Assembly (NCBI GenBank): GCA_013360535.1
Contig: JABWBL010000289.1
Location: forward strand, 1 to 5,171
DNA: 5,171 nucleotides
Reading direction: 5' to 3'
Source: Planctomycetaceae bacterium
GTDB taxonomy: Bacteria > Planctomycetota > UBA1135 > GCA-002686595
The position numbers were made by a program, and so were the translations under genes. The notes under the pieces are model-generated. The model worked only from the letters and a program-made list of their open reading frames with translations, was not told the DNA's origin and ran no database searches. Below are positions 1 to 5,171 of this stretch, piece by piece (within the stretch, counting starts at the first letter, position 1; every line of letters starts with the position of its first letter).

Positions 1-112
1 CGGCCCGCGCCTGCGCCATGCAGCGCCGCAGGAAGCCGTCGAGGCCGCCGGGCACGACGCGCGCGGCGGTGGGGGAACGGTCGACCCGGACCGTGAGCGC
101 TTCAGGAGACAA
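1..112 (-). CDS. Partial 5' end of the gene after fliG, probably flagellar assembly protein FliH by gene order
   Basis: A reading frame runs from a TTG codon (110-112) to the left edge with no stop: 37 complete codons, beginning M-S-P-E-A-L-T-V-R-V-D-R. The start is chosen because AGGTGA (plus-strand 118-123) lies 5 nt upstream, or 8 nt counted from its AGG core, a good ribosome binding site inside the end of fliG. The frame overlaps the fliG stop by 11 nt, which suggests translational coupling. The visible peptide is not recognisable by itself. In the common order flgB-flgC-fliE-fliF-fliG the next gene is fliH, which encodes the cytoplasmic regulator of the export ATPase FliI, and FliH N-termini are poorly conserved. 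The name is therefore an inference from position. An in-frame GTG about 19 codons further in is a weaker alternative start. Confidence 0.55.
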   Translation of the reverse strand, partial: MSPEALTVRVDRSPTAARVVPGGLDGFLRRCMAQARA

Positions 113-1121
113 GGTCTTCACCTGCGCGTGCGGGGCGGAACTCGCCGGACTCGATCAGGCCGCGCACGGCCTTGAGGACCTCGTTGCGCGCCGTGCTGAC
201 GTCGCGCAGCGACATGGGGCCGGCGAGCTCGCGCTCGTCCTTGACCATGTCGCGCACGCGCGAGCTCAGGTTCGCCATCACGTTGGCCTCGACGCGCGCC
301 GAAGAGCCCTTGAGCGAGACCGCCAGCGTGCGCGTGTCGATCGATCCGAGCACCTTCTGCATCGCGCGCGAGTCGAGGTCGGCGAGGTTGTCCCACGTGA
401 ACATGAACTCGCGGATCTCGGTCGCCATCTTCGGCTCGTCGCGGTGGATGCCGTCGAGCACCGACTTCTCCACCTCGGGCTGGCTGAAGTTGAGCACTTC
501 GGCGATCGTGCGCAGGCGCGCCGTCGGGTTGGGCGGCAGCGGCCCTTCGGCGATCTCGCGCACGCGCGCCTCGAGATCCTGGGCGATCGCGACCAGCGTC
601 TCGAACGGCGGCGGGATCAGGGTCGCCATGCGCCGCACCATCGCCAGCGCGCGCTCGCCTTCCATCAGGCCGAGCACTTCCGCCGAGAGCGACGGGTCGA
701 GGTGCGCGAGCACCAGCGCCGCCACGGGATCGGACTCGCGCTCGAGCGCCTTGCAGATCAGCTCCGCCGGCTCCTTCTCGATTGCGAGGAACGGCCGCTC
801 GTGCAGCAGGCGCTGCTGGATCTTCTTGAACAGCTCGCTCGCCTGCGCCTTGCCCAGCGTCTGCTCGAGCATCGTGCGCAGCTCGTCGTCCGAGCGCACG
901 CGGCTGCCGCGCGGCTTGCGCAGGCTCTTGATGAACTCGCGCTCGAGCGCCTTGACGGACTCGCCGTTGACCATCTCCGGCTCGAGCCGGCCCATGGCCT
1001 CGACAAGCTCGACGATCACCTTCTCGTCGATGTTCTTGATGACGTTGGCGGCGGCCTCCTTGTCGAGGCTCAGCAGGAAGGCCGCGGCCTTCTGCGCGCC
1101 GGAAAGCTCACGGGTCGCCAT
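102..1121 (-). CDS. fliG: Flagellar motor switch (rotor) protein FliG
   Basis: This 339-residue protein has the usual FliG length. FliG forms the cytoplasmic ring on FliF, binds FliM, and contacts the stator through its C-terminal domain to generate torque. Seen in order: an N-terminal domain (about 1-100, starting M-A-T-R-E-L-S-G-A-Q-K-A-A-A-F-L-L-S-L), a middle domain (about 105-190, with A-L-V-L-A-H-L-D-P at 135-143), then A-E-V-L-N (207-211) and a C-terminal domain containing E-F-M-F-T-W-D-N-L (238-246), Q-K-V-L (255-258), S-L-K-G (269-272) and G-P-M-S-L-R-D-V (301-308). Against E. coli FliG recalled from memory, the charged residues K264, R281, D288 and D289 correspond to K271, R288, D295 and E296. 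R297 is replaced by S304, the EHPQ motif reads E-S-D-P (129-132), and the Gly-Gly hinge reads A-R (201-202). Identity is certain, but the protein is divergent. The start lies 3 nt after the fliF stop, with AAGG (1130-1133) 8 nt upstream inside fliF. Confidence 0.96.
   Translation of the reverse strand: MATRELSGAQKAAAFLLSLDKEAAANVIKNIDEKVIVELVEAMGRLEPEMVNGESVKALEREFIKSLRKPRGSRVRSDDELRTMLEQTLGKAQASELFKKIQQRLLHERPFLAIEKEPAELICKALERESDPVAALVLAHLDPSLSAEVLGLMEGERALAMVRRMATLIPPPFETLVAIAQDLEARVREIAEGPLPPNPTARLRTIAEVLNFSQPEVEKSVLDGIHRDEPKMATEIREFMFTWDNLADLDSRAMQKVLGSIDTRTLAVSLKGSSARVEANVMANLSSRVRDMVKDERELAGPMSLRDVSTARNEVLKAVRGLIESGEFRPARAGEDLVS
118..123 (-). promoter_or_regulatory. Ribosome binding site deciding the TTG start of the gene after fliG
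   Basis: AGGTGA on the minus strand lies 5 nt before TTG 110-112 and inside the fliG reading frame. It is the main reason for accepting a TTG start that overlaps fliG by 11 nt. Confidence 0.6.
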
Positions 1122-1124
1122 GGA

Positions 1125-2780
1125 TCAGGCCTTGGCCGTCGCCTTCTCGTCGACCCAGCGGGACAGGATCTCGCCGACGCGGCGCGGATCGGTGCGCACG
1201 AGCTCCTCGATCTGGGCGCGCGCGAGCACTTCCGGATCGACGTCGACCGGCGTACCGTCGGCGCCGACCATCGCGCTCGAGGCGCCGCCCAGTCCCGTGG
1301 AGCCGCCGGCAGCGCCAGCGCCAGCGAGCGCCGGGGCGTGGCCCGCAGCTGCGGGAGTCGCGCCCTTCTTCGAGCCCTTGAGGCTCGTCGCGAGCAGTCC
1401 GAGGAAGGCGAGCGCCGACACGATCTCGACACCACGCTCGAGCAGCACCTCGACCATCGGGCTCAGGCCCGGCTCCTCGGCGGGCGCTTCCGCGGGCGCC
1501 GCGCCGTCGGGCGTGGTGCCGTCGGCGGCGATCACCTCGGGCACGCTCAGGCTCGTCGTCGTGACGCCGATCGTGTCCTGGCGGCCGGAGTCGAAGCCGA
1601 CCGCGGCCTCGACGATCTTCTGGATCTCGGCCTTCTTCGAGGCGAGGCTCTCGTCGATCACGAGCGCGACCGACATGCGCTCGAGGCGCGGCGTGGTGCG
1701 CACGGTCTCGGTGCGCGTGCGGCTCGCCTCGTAGGTCGTGCGGTTGTCCTTGGTGCGCGTCGAGCCCGCGGCCGCGGCGGTCGCGGCACCGGAAGTCTCG
1801 TTGGGCACCGGCGTCGTCTCGTTGCCGAACTCGTTGGGCGTGTTCGAGCTGACACCGGCCGCTCCACCGGTCGCGTTGAGCGCACCGACGGGCGCCGAGG
1901 TCTCCTTGGTGTCGACCTGGATCGCGACCGTCTCGGGATCGATCTTCTCGTCGACCGTCGTGCTGTGGTCGTAGTTCCACTGCGACGTCACAGTCACGAG
2001 CGCCTTGCGCGGGCCGAAGGCGTTCTCGATGTGCTTGTTGGCCTTGCTGGCGAGCTCGCGGTCGTACTTCTCCGACTGCACGAGCAGCTCGCGCGGGTCC
2101 TGTCCACCTTCGGCGTGCGTGGGGTCGAACAGCGTGCGGCCCGACTGGTCGGTGATGACGACGTTCTCGGCCGGCACCGCGAAGCGGTAGCGCACGAGCT
2201 TGGCGACGTTGGAGGCCTGGTCGGCCGCGAGCTCGCCCGTGCCTTTCAGCTGCAGCGCGACCGACACCATGATCGGCTTCTGCGCGCGCAGCGGCGAGGA
2301 GTCGGGCATCGACGTGGTCACGGTGGCGTCCGTGACGAAGTCGAGCTGCTCGAGCAGCCGCTCGGTCTCCTGCCACTCGCGCTTCTGCATCGTCTGCTGG
2401 CGCTCGCCCGCCGACAGGAAGATCGCTCCGGCGCCGGCGCCGGCCGTGTCGATGCCCTTGGGCGTCGTGCGCAGCGCCTCGGCCATCGCGACGGCGAACT
2501 GCGCCTTGTCGTACTGCGGCTCGTCGACGTAGACCACGAACGGCCCGGGGAAGTCGCTGATGCGATAACGCACCTCCGCGCCGGAGAGCGCCTTCTCGAC
2601 CGCGACGCGCTCGGCGTCGGACAGGTCGGAGTAGAGCTTCACGAAGTGCGGCTGCCCCGAGACCCAGCCACTGATCACGAACACGGCGATCACCGCCGCG
2701 ATCGAGAGCAACGTGACCAGCTTCGTGCGGGCCGGGGCCTTGGCGATCTGGTCGATCAGGTTCTTCAGCTCGAAGTTCAT
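1125..2780 (-). CDS. fliF: Flagellar MS-ring protein FliF
   Basis: This 551-residue inner-membrane protein matches the usual FliF length. FliF oligomerises into the MS ring, the first platform built in flagellar assembly, and binds FliG through its cytoplasmic C-terminus. Seen in order: a short cytoplasmic N-terminus; a membrane segment at about 21-40; a periplasmic ring-building region with L-Y-S-D-L-S-D (49-55), Q-K-P-I-M-V-S-V-A-L-Q-L (167-178) and V-V-I-T-D-Q-S-G-R-T-L (207-217); a Ser/Thr/Ala/Asn-rich stretch (about 293-345) where the beta-collar insertion usually lies; R-L-E-R-M-S-V-A-L-V-I-D (365-376); a second membrane segment (about 447-466) followed by lysines; an Ala/Gly-rich linker (about 474-503); and a C-terminal FliG-binding helix region (about 518-545, E-E-L-V-R-T-D-P-R-R-V-G-E-I-L-S-R-W). 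The periplasmic part around 113-165 is divergent. GAGG overlapping the fliE stop serves as its ribosome binding site. Confidence 0.96.
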   Translation of the reverse strand: MNFELKNLIDQIAKAPARTKLVTLLSIAAVIAVFVISGWVSGQPHFVKLYSDLSDAERVAVEKALSGAEVRYRISDFPGPFVVYVDEPQYDKAQFAVAMAEALRTTPKGIDTAGAGAGAIFLSAGERQQTMQKREWQETERLLEQLDFVTDATVTTSMPDSSPLRAQKPIMVSVALQLKGTGELAADQASNVAKLVRYRFAVPAENVVITDQSGRTLFDPTHAEGGQDPRELLVQSEKYDRELASKANKHIENAFGPRKALVTVTSQWNYDHSTTVDEKIDPETVAIQVDTKETSAPVGALNATGGAAGVSSNTPNEFGNETTPVPNETSGAATAAAAGSTRTKDNRTTYEASRTRTETVRTTPRLERMSVALVIDESLASKKAEIQKIVEAAVGFDSGRQDTIGVTTTSLSVPEVIAADGTTPDGAAPAEAPAEEPGLSPMVEVLLERGVEIVSALAFLGLLATSLKGSKKGATPAAAGHAPALAGAGAAGGSTGLGGASSAMVGADGTPVDVDPEVLARAQIEELVRTDPRRVGEILSRWVDEKATAKA

Positions 2781-2789
2781 CCGGGTCTA

Positions 2790-2793
2790 CCTC
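2790..2793 (-). promoter_or_regulatory. Ribosome binding site of fliF overlapping the fliE stop codon
   Basis: GAGG (within T-G-A-G-G-T, so sharing bases with the TGA of fliE) lies 9 nt before the fliF ATG. The overlap suggests that ribosomes ending fliE help initiate fliF. Confidence 0.65.
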
Positions 2794-3232
2794 AGACGCT
2801 CAGCCGCATGGTTTCGCGGTAGGCGTCGATCAGCTTGTTGCGCACTTCCATGCTGAACTTGAACGCGAGTTCGGCCTGCTTCAGCCGGCCGGCGACCTCG
2901 TGAAAGTCCCCGACCTTGCCGGTCAGGAGCTCGAAAGGGAGCGAGTCGGCGCTCTTCACGACCTGGTCGGTCTCGCGCACGCCGCTGGAGAGCGCGTCCT
3001 CGATCGGGAAGGAGCCGCCGACGCCGCGCGGGCCGCTCGTGCGGCCCAGCTCGCTCGCGAACTCCGGGTTGCCGACGCCGGCGAGCGCCTTGTCGAACGC
3101 TCCGGCGACACCGCCGAGGCTCGAGGCGAGATCGCCGACCTGTGCGGAGCCACCAGGACGCTGCTGCAGCGTCTGCATCGCGGCATCGAAGGCCGCCTTG
3201 GCGAGTCCGCCCTGTCCGACACCTTGGATCAT
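2792..3232 (-). CDS. fliE: Flagellar hook-basal body protein FliE
   Basis: FliE is the small adaptor between the MS ring/export gate and the proximal rod. The C-terminal part is diagnostic: S-L-P-F-E-L-L-T-G-K-V-G-D-F-H-E-V (97-113), then K-Q-A-E-L-A-F-K-F-S-M-E-V-R-N-K-L (118-134) and A-Y-R-E-T-M-R-L-S-V to the end at 146. FliE is usually about 100 residues, so this one has roughly 40 extra N-terminal residues, rich in Gly and Ala (1-60). The ATG at 3230-3232 is the first in frame, since an in-frame stop lies two codons upstream (3236-3238). It is preceded by a GGGGAGGGGG ribosome binding site. Met19 is an internal alternative that would shorten the extension only slightly. The gene begins 22 nt after flgC and ends 11 nt before fliF. 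No signal peptide is visible, as expected for a substrate of the flagellar export apparatus. Confidence 0.93.
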   Translation of the reverse strand: MIQGVGQGGLAKAAFDAAMQTLQQRPGGSAQVGDLASSLGGVAGAFDKALAGVGNPEFASELGRTSGPRGVGGSFPIEDALSSGVRETDQVVKSADSLPFELLTGKVGDFHEVAGRLKQAELAFKFSMEVRNKLIDAYRETMRLSV

Positions 3233-3239
3233 GGATCAA

Positions 3240-3249
3240 CCCCCTCCCC
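3240..3249 (-). promoter_or_regulatory. Ribosome binding site of fliE
   Basis: GGGGAGGGGG on the minus strand lies in the 22-nt flgC-fliE gap, with its GGAGG core 10 nt from the ATG (7 nt from the 3' edge of the G run). It is the strongest-looking ribosome binding site in the operon and fixes the fliE start at the upstream ATG. Confidence 0.65.
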
Positions 3250-3254
3250 AGGGG

Positions 3255-3686
3255 TCACTGCAGGAGGCGCAGGGCCCGTTCCGCCATGCGGACGAAACCA
3301 TCCTGCGCCGACACGTTCGCCTCGTACGCCCTCATCGCGGTGATCAGGTCGGCCATTTCCCGCGTGGCATTGACGTTCGGGTAGGAGACGTGCCCATCTT
3401 TCCCAGCATCGGCATGGGTCGGGTCATTGACCCGGTTGAAGGGCGTCTGCATGTCCTCCCGCACGGCCCGGACGCGCACGCCGACGTTGACGCTCCCGCC
3501 GTTCTGGGCCTGGGCGAGCAGCGGCTCGAACTCGACCACCTGCCGCCGGTAGGGCCCGCCCTCGGGCGTCTTGGTGACCGAGGCGTTGGCGATGTTGCGC
3601 GCGACCGTGTCGATGCGCACGCGCTCGGCCGACATGCCGGTCGCCGCGATGCGCATCCCGCCGAAGAGCTTGTTGACGCCGTCCAT
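3255..3686 (-). CDS. flgC: Flagellar proximal rod protein FlgC
   Basis: This 143-residue rod protein is close to family length and consensus. FlgC is exported by the flagellar type III apparatus and polymerises in the periplasmic rod. Seen in order: an N-terminal rod/hook helix with M-R-I-A-A-T-G-M-S-A-E-R (11-22) and the family signature N-I-A-N-A-S (31-36); T-P-E-G-G-P-Y-R-R-Q (40-49); V-N-D-P-T-H-A-D-A-G-K-D-G-H-V (86-100), S-Y-P-N-V-N (101-106) and the very typical E-M-A-D-L-I-T-A-M-R-A-Y-E-A-N-V (110-125); then the C-terminal coiled helix. It starts at ATG 3684-3686, 34 nt after the flgB stop. No strong ribosome binding site is visible before it. It stops at TGA 3255-3257, just ahead of the fliE ribosome binding site. 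Confidence 0.97.
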   Translation of the reverse strand: MDGVNKLFGGMRIAATGMSAERVRIDTVARNIANASVTKTPEGGPYRRQVVEFEPLLAQAQNGGSVNVGVRVRAVREDMQTPFNRVNDPTHADAGKDGHVSYPNVNATREMADLITAMRAYEANVSAQDGFVRMAERALRLLQ

Positions 3687-3720
3687 GGTGAGTCTCGCTG
3701 GCAGTGGGGTTCAGGGCGGG

Positions 3721-4089
3721 CTAGCGGCCGCTCTGGATCGAGGTCTCGATCATGTCGAAGTGACTTTGCAGCAACGCCGCGTAGGTCTCGTACAAGAGCC
3801 GGTTCTGGCGCTCGGTGTTGATCTCGAGCTCGAGCGTCACGTTGTTGCCGTCGGGCTTGCTCGGCGTGAGCGTGTCCTCGACCACCGCGGGCTGGATGCC
3901 CGCGAGGTCCTCGAGCGTCGCGCCCTCGGCGATCCTGTCGCGCAGGATGTTCTCGAACTGGACGACCTGACGCCGGTACCCGGGAGTGCTCGCGTTGGCG
4001 ATGTTCGACGAGGCGACCCGAGCACGCTCGGTCGACGCGCTCATCAGGCGCATCAGCAGGTCGACATTTCCCGGGGTTCCGGCGTCCAT
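3721..4089 (-). CDS. flgB: Flagellar proximal rod protein FlgB
   Basis: This 122-residue protein is the FlgB rod component, normally the first gene of the flgB-flgC-fliE group. The N-terminal helix carries the rod signature S-N-I-A-N-A-S-T-P-G-Y-R-R-Q (28-41) followed by V-Q-F-E (43-46). The middle (50-78) is variable. The C-terminal part has D-G-N-N-V-T-L-E-L-E-I (80-90), N-R-L-L-Y-E-T-Y-A-A-L-L (96-107) and ends M-I-E-T-S-I-Q-S-G-R. The ATG start (4087-4089) is supported by GGAG 6 nt upstream, inside a 13-nt gap after the upstream stop. No promoter fits in this gap, so transcription probably comes from further upstream. In an intact operon that would be before or within the activator gene, whose tail lies next door and whose 5' part is missing. 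Confidence 0.97.
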   Translation of the reverse strand: MDAGTPGNVDLLMRLMSASTERARVASSNIANASTPGYRRQVVQFENILRDRIAEGATLEDLAGIQPAVVEDTLTPSKPDGNNVTLELEINTERQNRLLYETYAALLQSHFDMIETSIQSGR

Positions 4090-4095
4090 GGTCCG

Positions 4096-4099
4096 CTCC
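4096..4099 (-). promoter_or_regulatory. Ribosome binding site of flgB
   Basis: GGAG lies 6 nt before the flgB ATG, inside the 13-nt gap behind the stop of the HTH-encoding frame. It supports the annotated start and close coupling to the upstream gene. Confidence 0.65.
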
Positions 4100-4102
4100 G
4101 GC

Positions 4103-4219
4103 TCAGGCGACGAGCCCGAGCTGGCGCCAGAGCTTCATCTTGTTGGAGAGCGTGCGCGCGCTGACGCCCATGCGCCGCGCGGCCTCGGTCTTGTTGCCGC
4201 CGGTCGCCGCGAGCGTCTC
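4103..4219 (-). pseudogene. 3' remnant of a sigma-54-dependent response-regulator/activator gene (HTH domain only)
   Basis: The last 38 codons before the stop at 4103-4105 encode a Fis-type helix-turn-helix, with G-N-K-T-E-A-A-R-R-M-G-V-S-A-R-T-L-S-N-K as its core. This is the C-terminal DNA-binding domain typical of NtrC-family enhancer-binding proteins, and in particular resembles the flagellar FlbD/FlrC/FleR type with its G-N-[KR]-T-x-A-A pattern and R-T-L-x-N-K helix. It sits 13 nt before flgB, where such regulators are often found. Intact relatives also have a sigma-54-interacting AAA+ domain (GAFTGA motif) and usually a receiver domain. Neither is present upstream, where the frame turns into an exported protein. 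Whether the domain loss is real or an assembly effect cannot be told from the sequence. Confidence 0.7.
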
Positions 4220-4711
4220 GACTTCACAGGGCCCGGACGCGGCGACGGAGATCGTACGCAGGCTGGCCTCGACGGTGAGGCTCCCGAGCGACGACGGCAG
4301 CGGGCGGGTCTCGGTGGTGCCGAACGCCACGTCTCGCGTCTCGGCGGGCACCACCGAGCCCAGCACGCAGCGCTCCTCGTACGAGGCGACGTTGGTTCCG
4401 ATGGGCAGCCCCCCCGTCACCGCGTACACGCGAACGGGACCGCTCGACGTCGTGACCTCGGTCCACGTCGCGACGATCGGCGCGCCGTCGCTCCGACGGA
4501 GGCTCAGCGTCGGCCAGATCCTGCCGAGATCGACGTCCGAGCCGGGCTCGACCACCAAGACGCCGTTGCTCGGTATGGTCCGACCCGCCTCGGGCGCGAC
4601 GTGGATCGGGGTGCACTGCGGCGGAGAGCAGGCGCGGGCGCGCACCGAGCCGCTCGTGAGCGCGAGCGCCGCGCCGGCACAGAGCGGGAGGAGAGGCCGA
4701 TGCGAGGACAA
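4103..4711 (-). CDS. Chimeric ORF: exported myxobacterial-type hypothetical protein joined in frame to a Fis/NtrC-type HTH tail
   Basis: This 202-codon frame has two unrelated halves. Residues 1-27 form a signal peptide: charged start, hydrophobic core L-L-P-L-C-A-G-A-A-L-A-L, and A-R-A before Cys28. A lipobox is not satisfied, so signal peptidase I cleavage is more likely. The mature part begins C-S-P-P-Q-C-T-P, continues with G-R-T-I-P-S-N-G (43-50), has cysteines at 28, 33, 115 and 162, and resembles secreted hypothetical proteins I recall from myxobacteria. Function is unknown. From about residue 164, E-T-L-A-A-T-G-G-N-K-T-E-A-A-R-R-M-G (165-182) and S-A-R-T-L-S-N-K (184-191) form the DNA-binding tail of a sigma-54 activator. 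The only plausible start is TTG (4709-4711), because the TAG of the next gene lies 19 codons upstream in the same frame with no ATG or GTG between. The ribosome binding site is weak. I do not expect a functional product. Confidence 0.75.
   Translation of the reverse strand: MSSHRPLLPLCAGAALALTSGSVRARACSPPQCTPIHVAPEAGRTIPSNGVLVVEPGSDVDLGRIWPTLSLRRSDGAPIVATWTEVTTSSGPVRVYAVTGGLPIGTNVASYEERCVLGSVVPAETRDVAFGTTETRPLPSSLGSLTVEASLRTISVAASGPCEVETLAATGGNKTEAARRMGVSARTLSNKMKLWRQLGLVA
4210..4228. other. Putative junction between two unrelated loci
   Basis: On the minus strand the codons for A-S-G-P-C-E (ending at 4223) belong to the exported hypothetical, while E-T-L-A-A-T-G-G-N-K (starting at 4219) belongs to the HTH domain. 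GTCGAG (4217-4222) fits either side and could be a short shared sequence. The exact breakpoint cannot be fixed by eye. No insertion sequence, direct repeat or integrase site is visible at the join. Confidence 0.6.
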
Positions 4712-4768
4712 GGGAGACTCGAAGGATGGCGCCCCCGCCGGCGGGCGTCGACGAACGCGCCGAGGAAC

Positions 4769-5171
4769 CTACGGCGTCGAGGGCGTGAGCTCGATCGGCA
4801 GGCTCGGGGCCGTGGAGACCTTGCCGTCCTGCACGAAGAAGAAGAACTCGGGGTAGGGGTGCCCGTTGATCGTGGCCGCGATGGTCACGGGCGCGCCCGG
4901 TGTGCCTCGGAACGTCGCCTGGTCGAGGCTCGCGCCGGTGTTCGTCTGCACGACGAAGCCCGTCGCCGTGCGCGTGAGCCGCGCGTCGGTCCCGCCGACG
5001 GCGAGGTCGCTCATGCCGTCGACGAACACGCGGAGCTCGAAGCCGCACGACTGCTTGCTCGTGTTGGTGTCGCACGTCCACGAGACGTTCCACTGCCCGT
5101 CGACGCCGTAGGTGACGAACACGCCCGCGCCGTCGCCCGGCGTCGCCACGAGGGTGCGCCCCGTCTCGAGC
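4769..5171 (-). CDS. 3' part of a hypothetical protein of myxobacterial lipoprotein type, 5' end beyond the window
   Basis: An open frame continues from the right edge to TAG at 4769-4771, giving 134 visible residues and no start of its own that needs to be used. A GTG at 5147-5149 exists, but the frame stays open and gene-like upstream of it (L-E-T-G-R-T-L before V-A-T-P-G-D-G-A-G). Visible features are G-V-F-V-T-Y-G-V-D-G-Q-W-N-V, a Cys pair in W-T-C-D-T-N-T-S-K-Q-S-C-G-F, and a C-terminal beta-rich end E-F-F-F-F-V-Q-D-G-K-V followed by S-L-P-I-E-L-T-P. This combination resembles small secreted or lipoprotein hypotheticals I recall from Myxococcota, for which no function is known. The N-terminus, where a signal peptide or lipobox would lie, is outside the window. 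It is 57 nt upstream of the exported half of the neighbouring frame, on the same strand. Confidence 0.75.
   Translation of the reverse strand, partial: LETGRTLVATPGDGAGVFVTYGVDGQWNVSWTCDTNTSKQSCGFELRVFVDGMSDLAVGGTDARLTRTATGFVVQTNTGASLDQATFRGTPGAPVTIAATINGHPYPEFFFFVQDGKVSTAPSLPIELTPSTP

Noticed and set aside
172..1734. A 520-codon plus-strand open frame rich in Ser, Arg and Ala
   Set aside because: It overlaps fliG and fliF antisense, shows low-complexity composition and no domain, so it is a shadow of the real coding frames.
2425..2448. GCCGGC-type short tandem repeat
   Set aside because: It lies within fliF and encodes the Ala-Gly stretch at about 113-119. It is coding low complexity rather than an independent repeat element.
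18..2822. A 934-codon open frame on the plus strand, antisense to all of fliG and fliF
   Set aside because: It is Arg/Leu/Asp/His-rich without recognisable domains and lies exactly opposite two certain genes. Long stop-free antisense frames are expected in such GC-rich DNA.
4090..4102. Possible sigma-54 or other promoter directly before flgB
   Set aside because: The gap is only 13 nt and is occupied by the ribosome binding site. By eye I saw no TGGCAC-N5-TTGC type site close upstream.
4734..4745. Perfect 12-bp GC palindrome in the gap between the two right-hand genes, considered as a terminator
   Set aside because: It has no loop and no following T-run on either strand, and is easily produced by chance at this GC content.
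4140..4856. A 238-codon plus-strand open frame opposite the chimeric frame
   Set aside because: There is no recognisable motif and its composition looks like antisense translation. The minus strand carries the signal peptide and HTH.
4224..5093. A 289-codon minus-strand frame crossing both right-hand genes
   Set aside because: It is Arg/His-rich and featureless, and offset from frames that contain coherent secreted-protein features.
1..5171. tRNA, rRNA, CRISPR array, insertion sequence or attachment site
   Set aside because: None was recognised on either strand. Nearly all bases are covered by protein-coding genes, and no terminal inverted repeats or regular repeats were seen around the junction.

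Overview
The window is GC-rich and almost entirely coding. All the genes I accept are on the minus strand, so it reads right to left. From about 4222 down to 1 it is a bacterial flagellar basal-body operon in the order flgB, flgC, fliE, fliF, fliG, then the first 37 codons of a further gene that is probably fliH by gene order. Gaps are 34 nt or less. fliF and fliG are 3 nt apart, and fliG overlaps the next gene by 11 nt. These products form the rod base (FlgB, FlgC, FliE), the MS ring in the inner membrane (FliF) and the rotor/switch ring bound to it (FliG). FlgB, FlgC and the C-terminal half of FliE are close to family consensus. FliF and FliG are recognisable over their full length, but several hallmark motifs are altered.

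Immediately upstream of flgB (13 nt) is a short helix-turn-helix of the Fis/NtrC type. It looks like the last ~39 residues of a sigma-54-dependent flagellar activator (FlbD/FlrC/FleR class). The rest of that activator is absent. Around 4210-4225 the reading frame passes without a stop into a different protein: an exported, cysteine-containing, myxobacterial-style hypothetical with a signal peptide. Right of it, 57 nt away and on the same strand, is the 3' end of another myxobacterial-style hypothetical (4769 to the window edge).

The window therefore looks like two separately coherent loci joined at about 4220: a flagellar operon and a pair of Myxococcota-like small hypothetical genes. The predicted joined protein would be exported while carrying a DNA-binding domain, which makes no functional sense. 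An assembly chimera or a genomic rearrangement breakpoint is more likely than a functional fusion. The right arm suggests Myxococcota. The flagellar arm suggests a high-GC bacterium, perhaps also of the former Deltaproteobacteria, but I cannot place it. Family and lineage statements come from remembered family patterns, not from a search.
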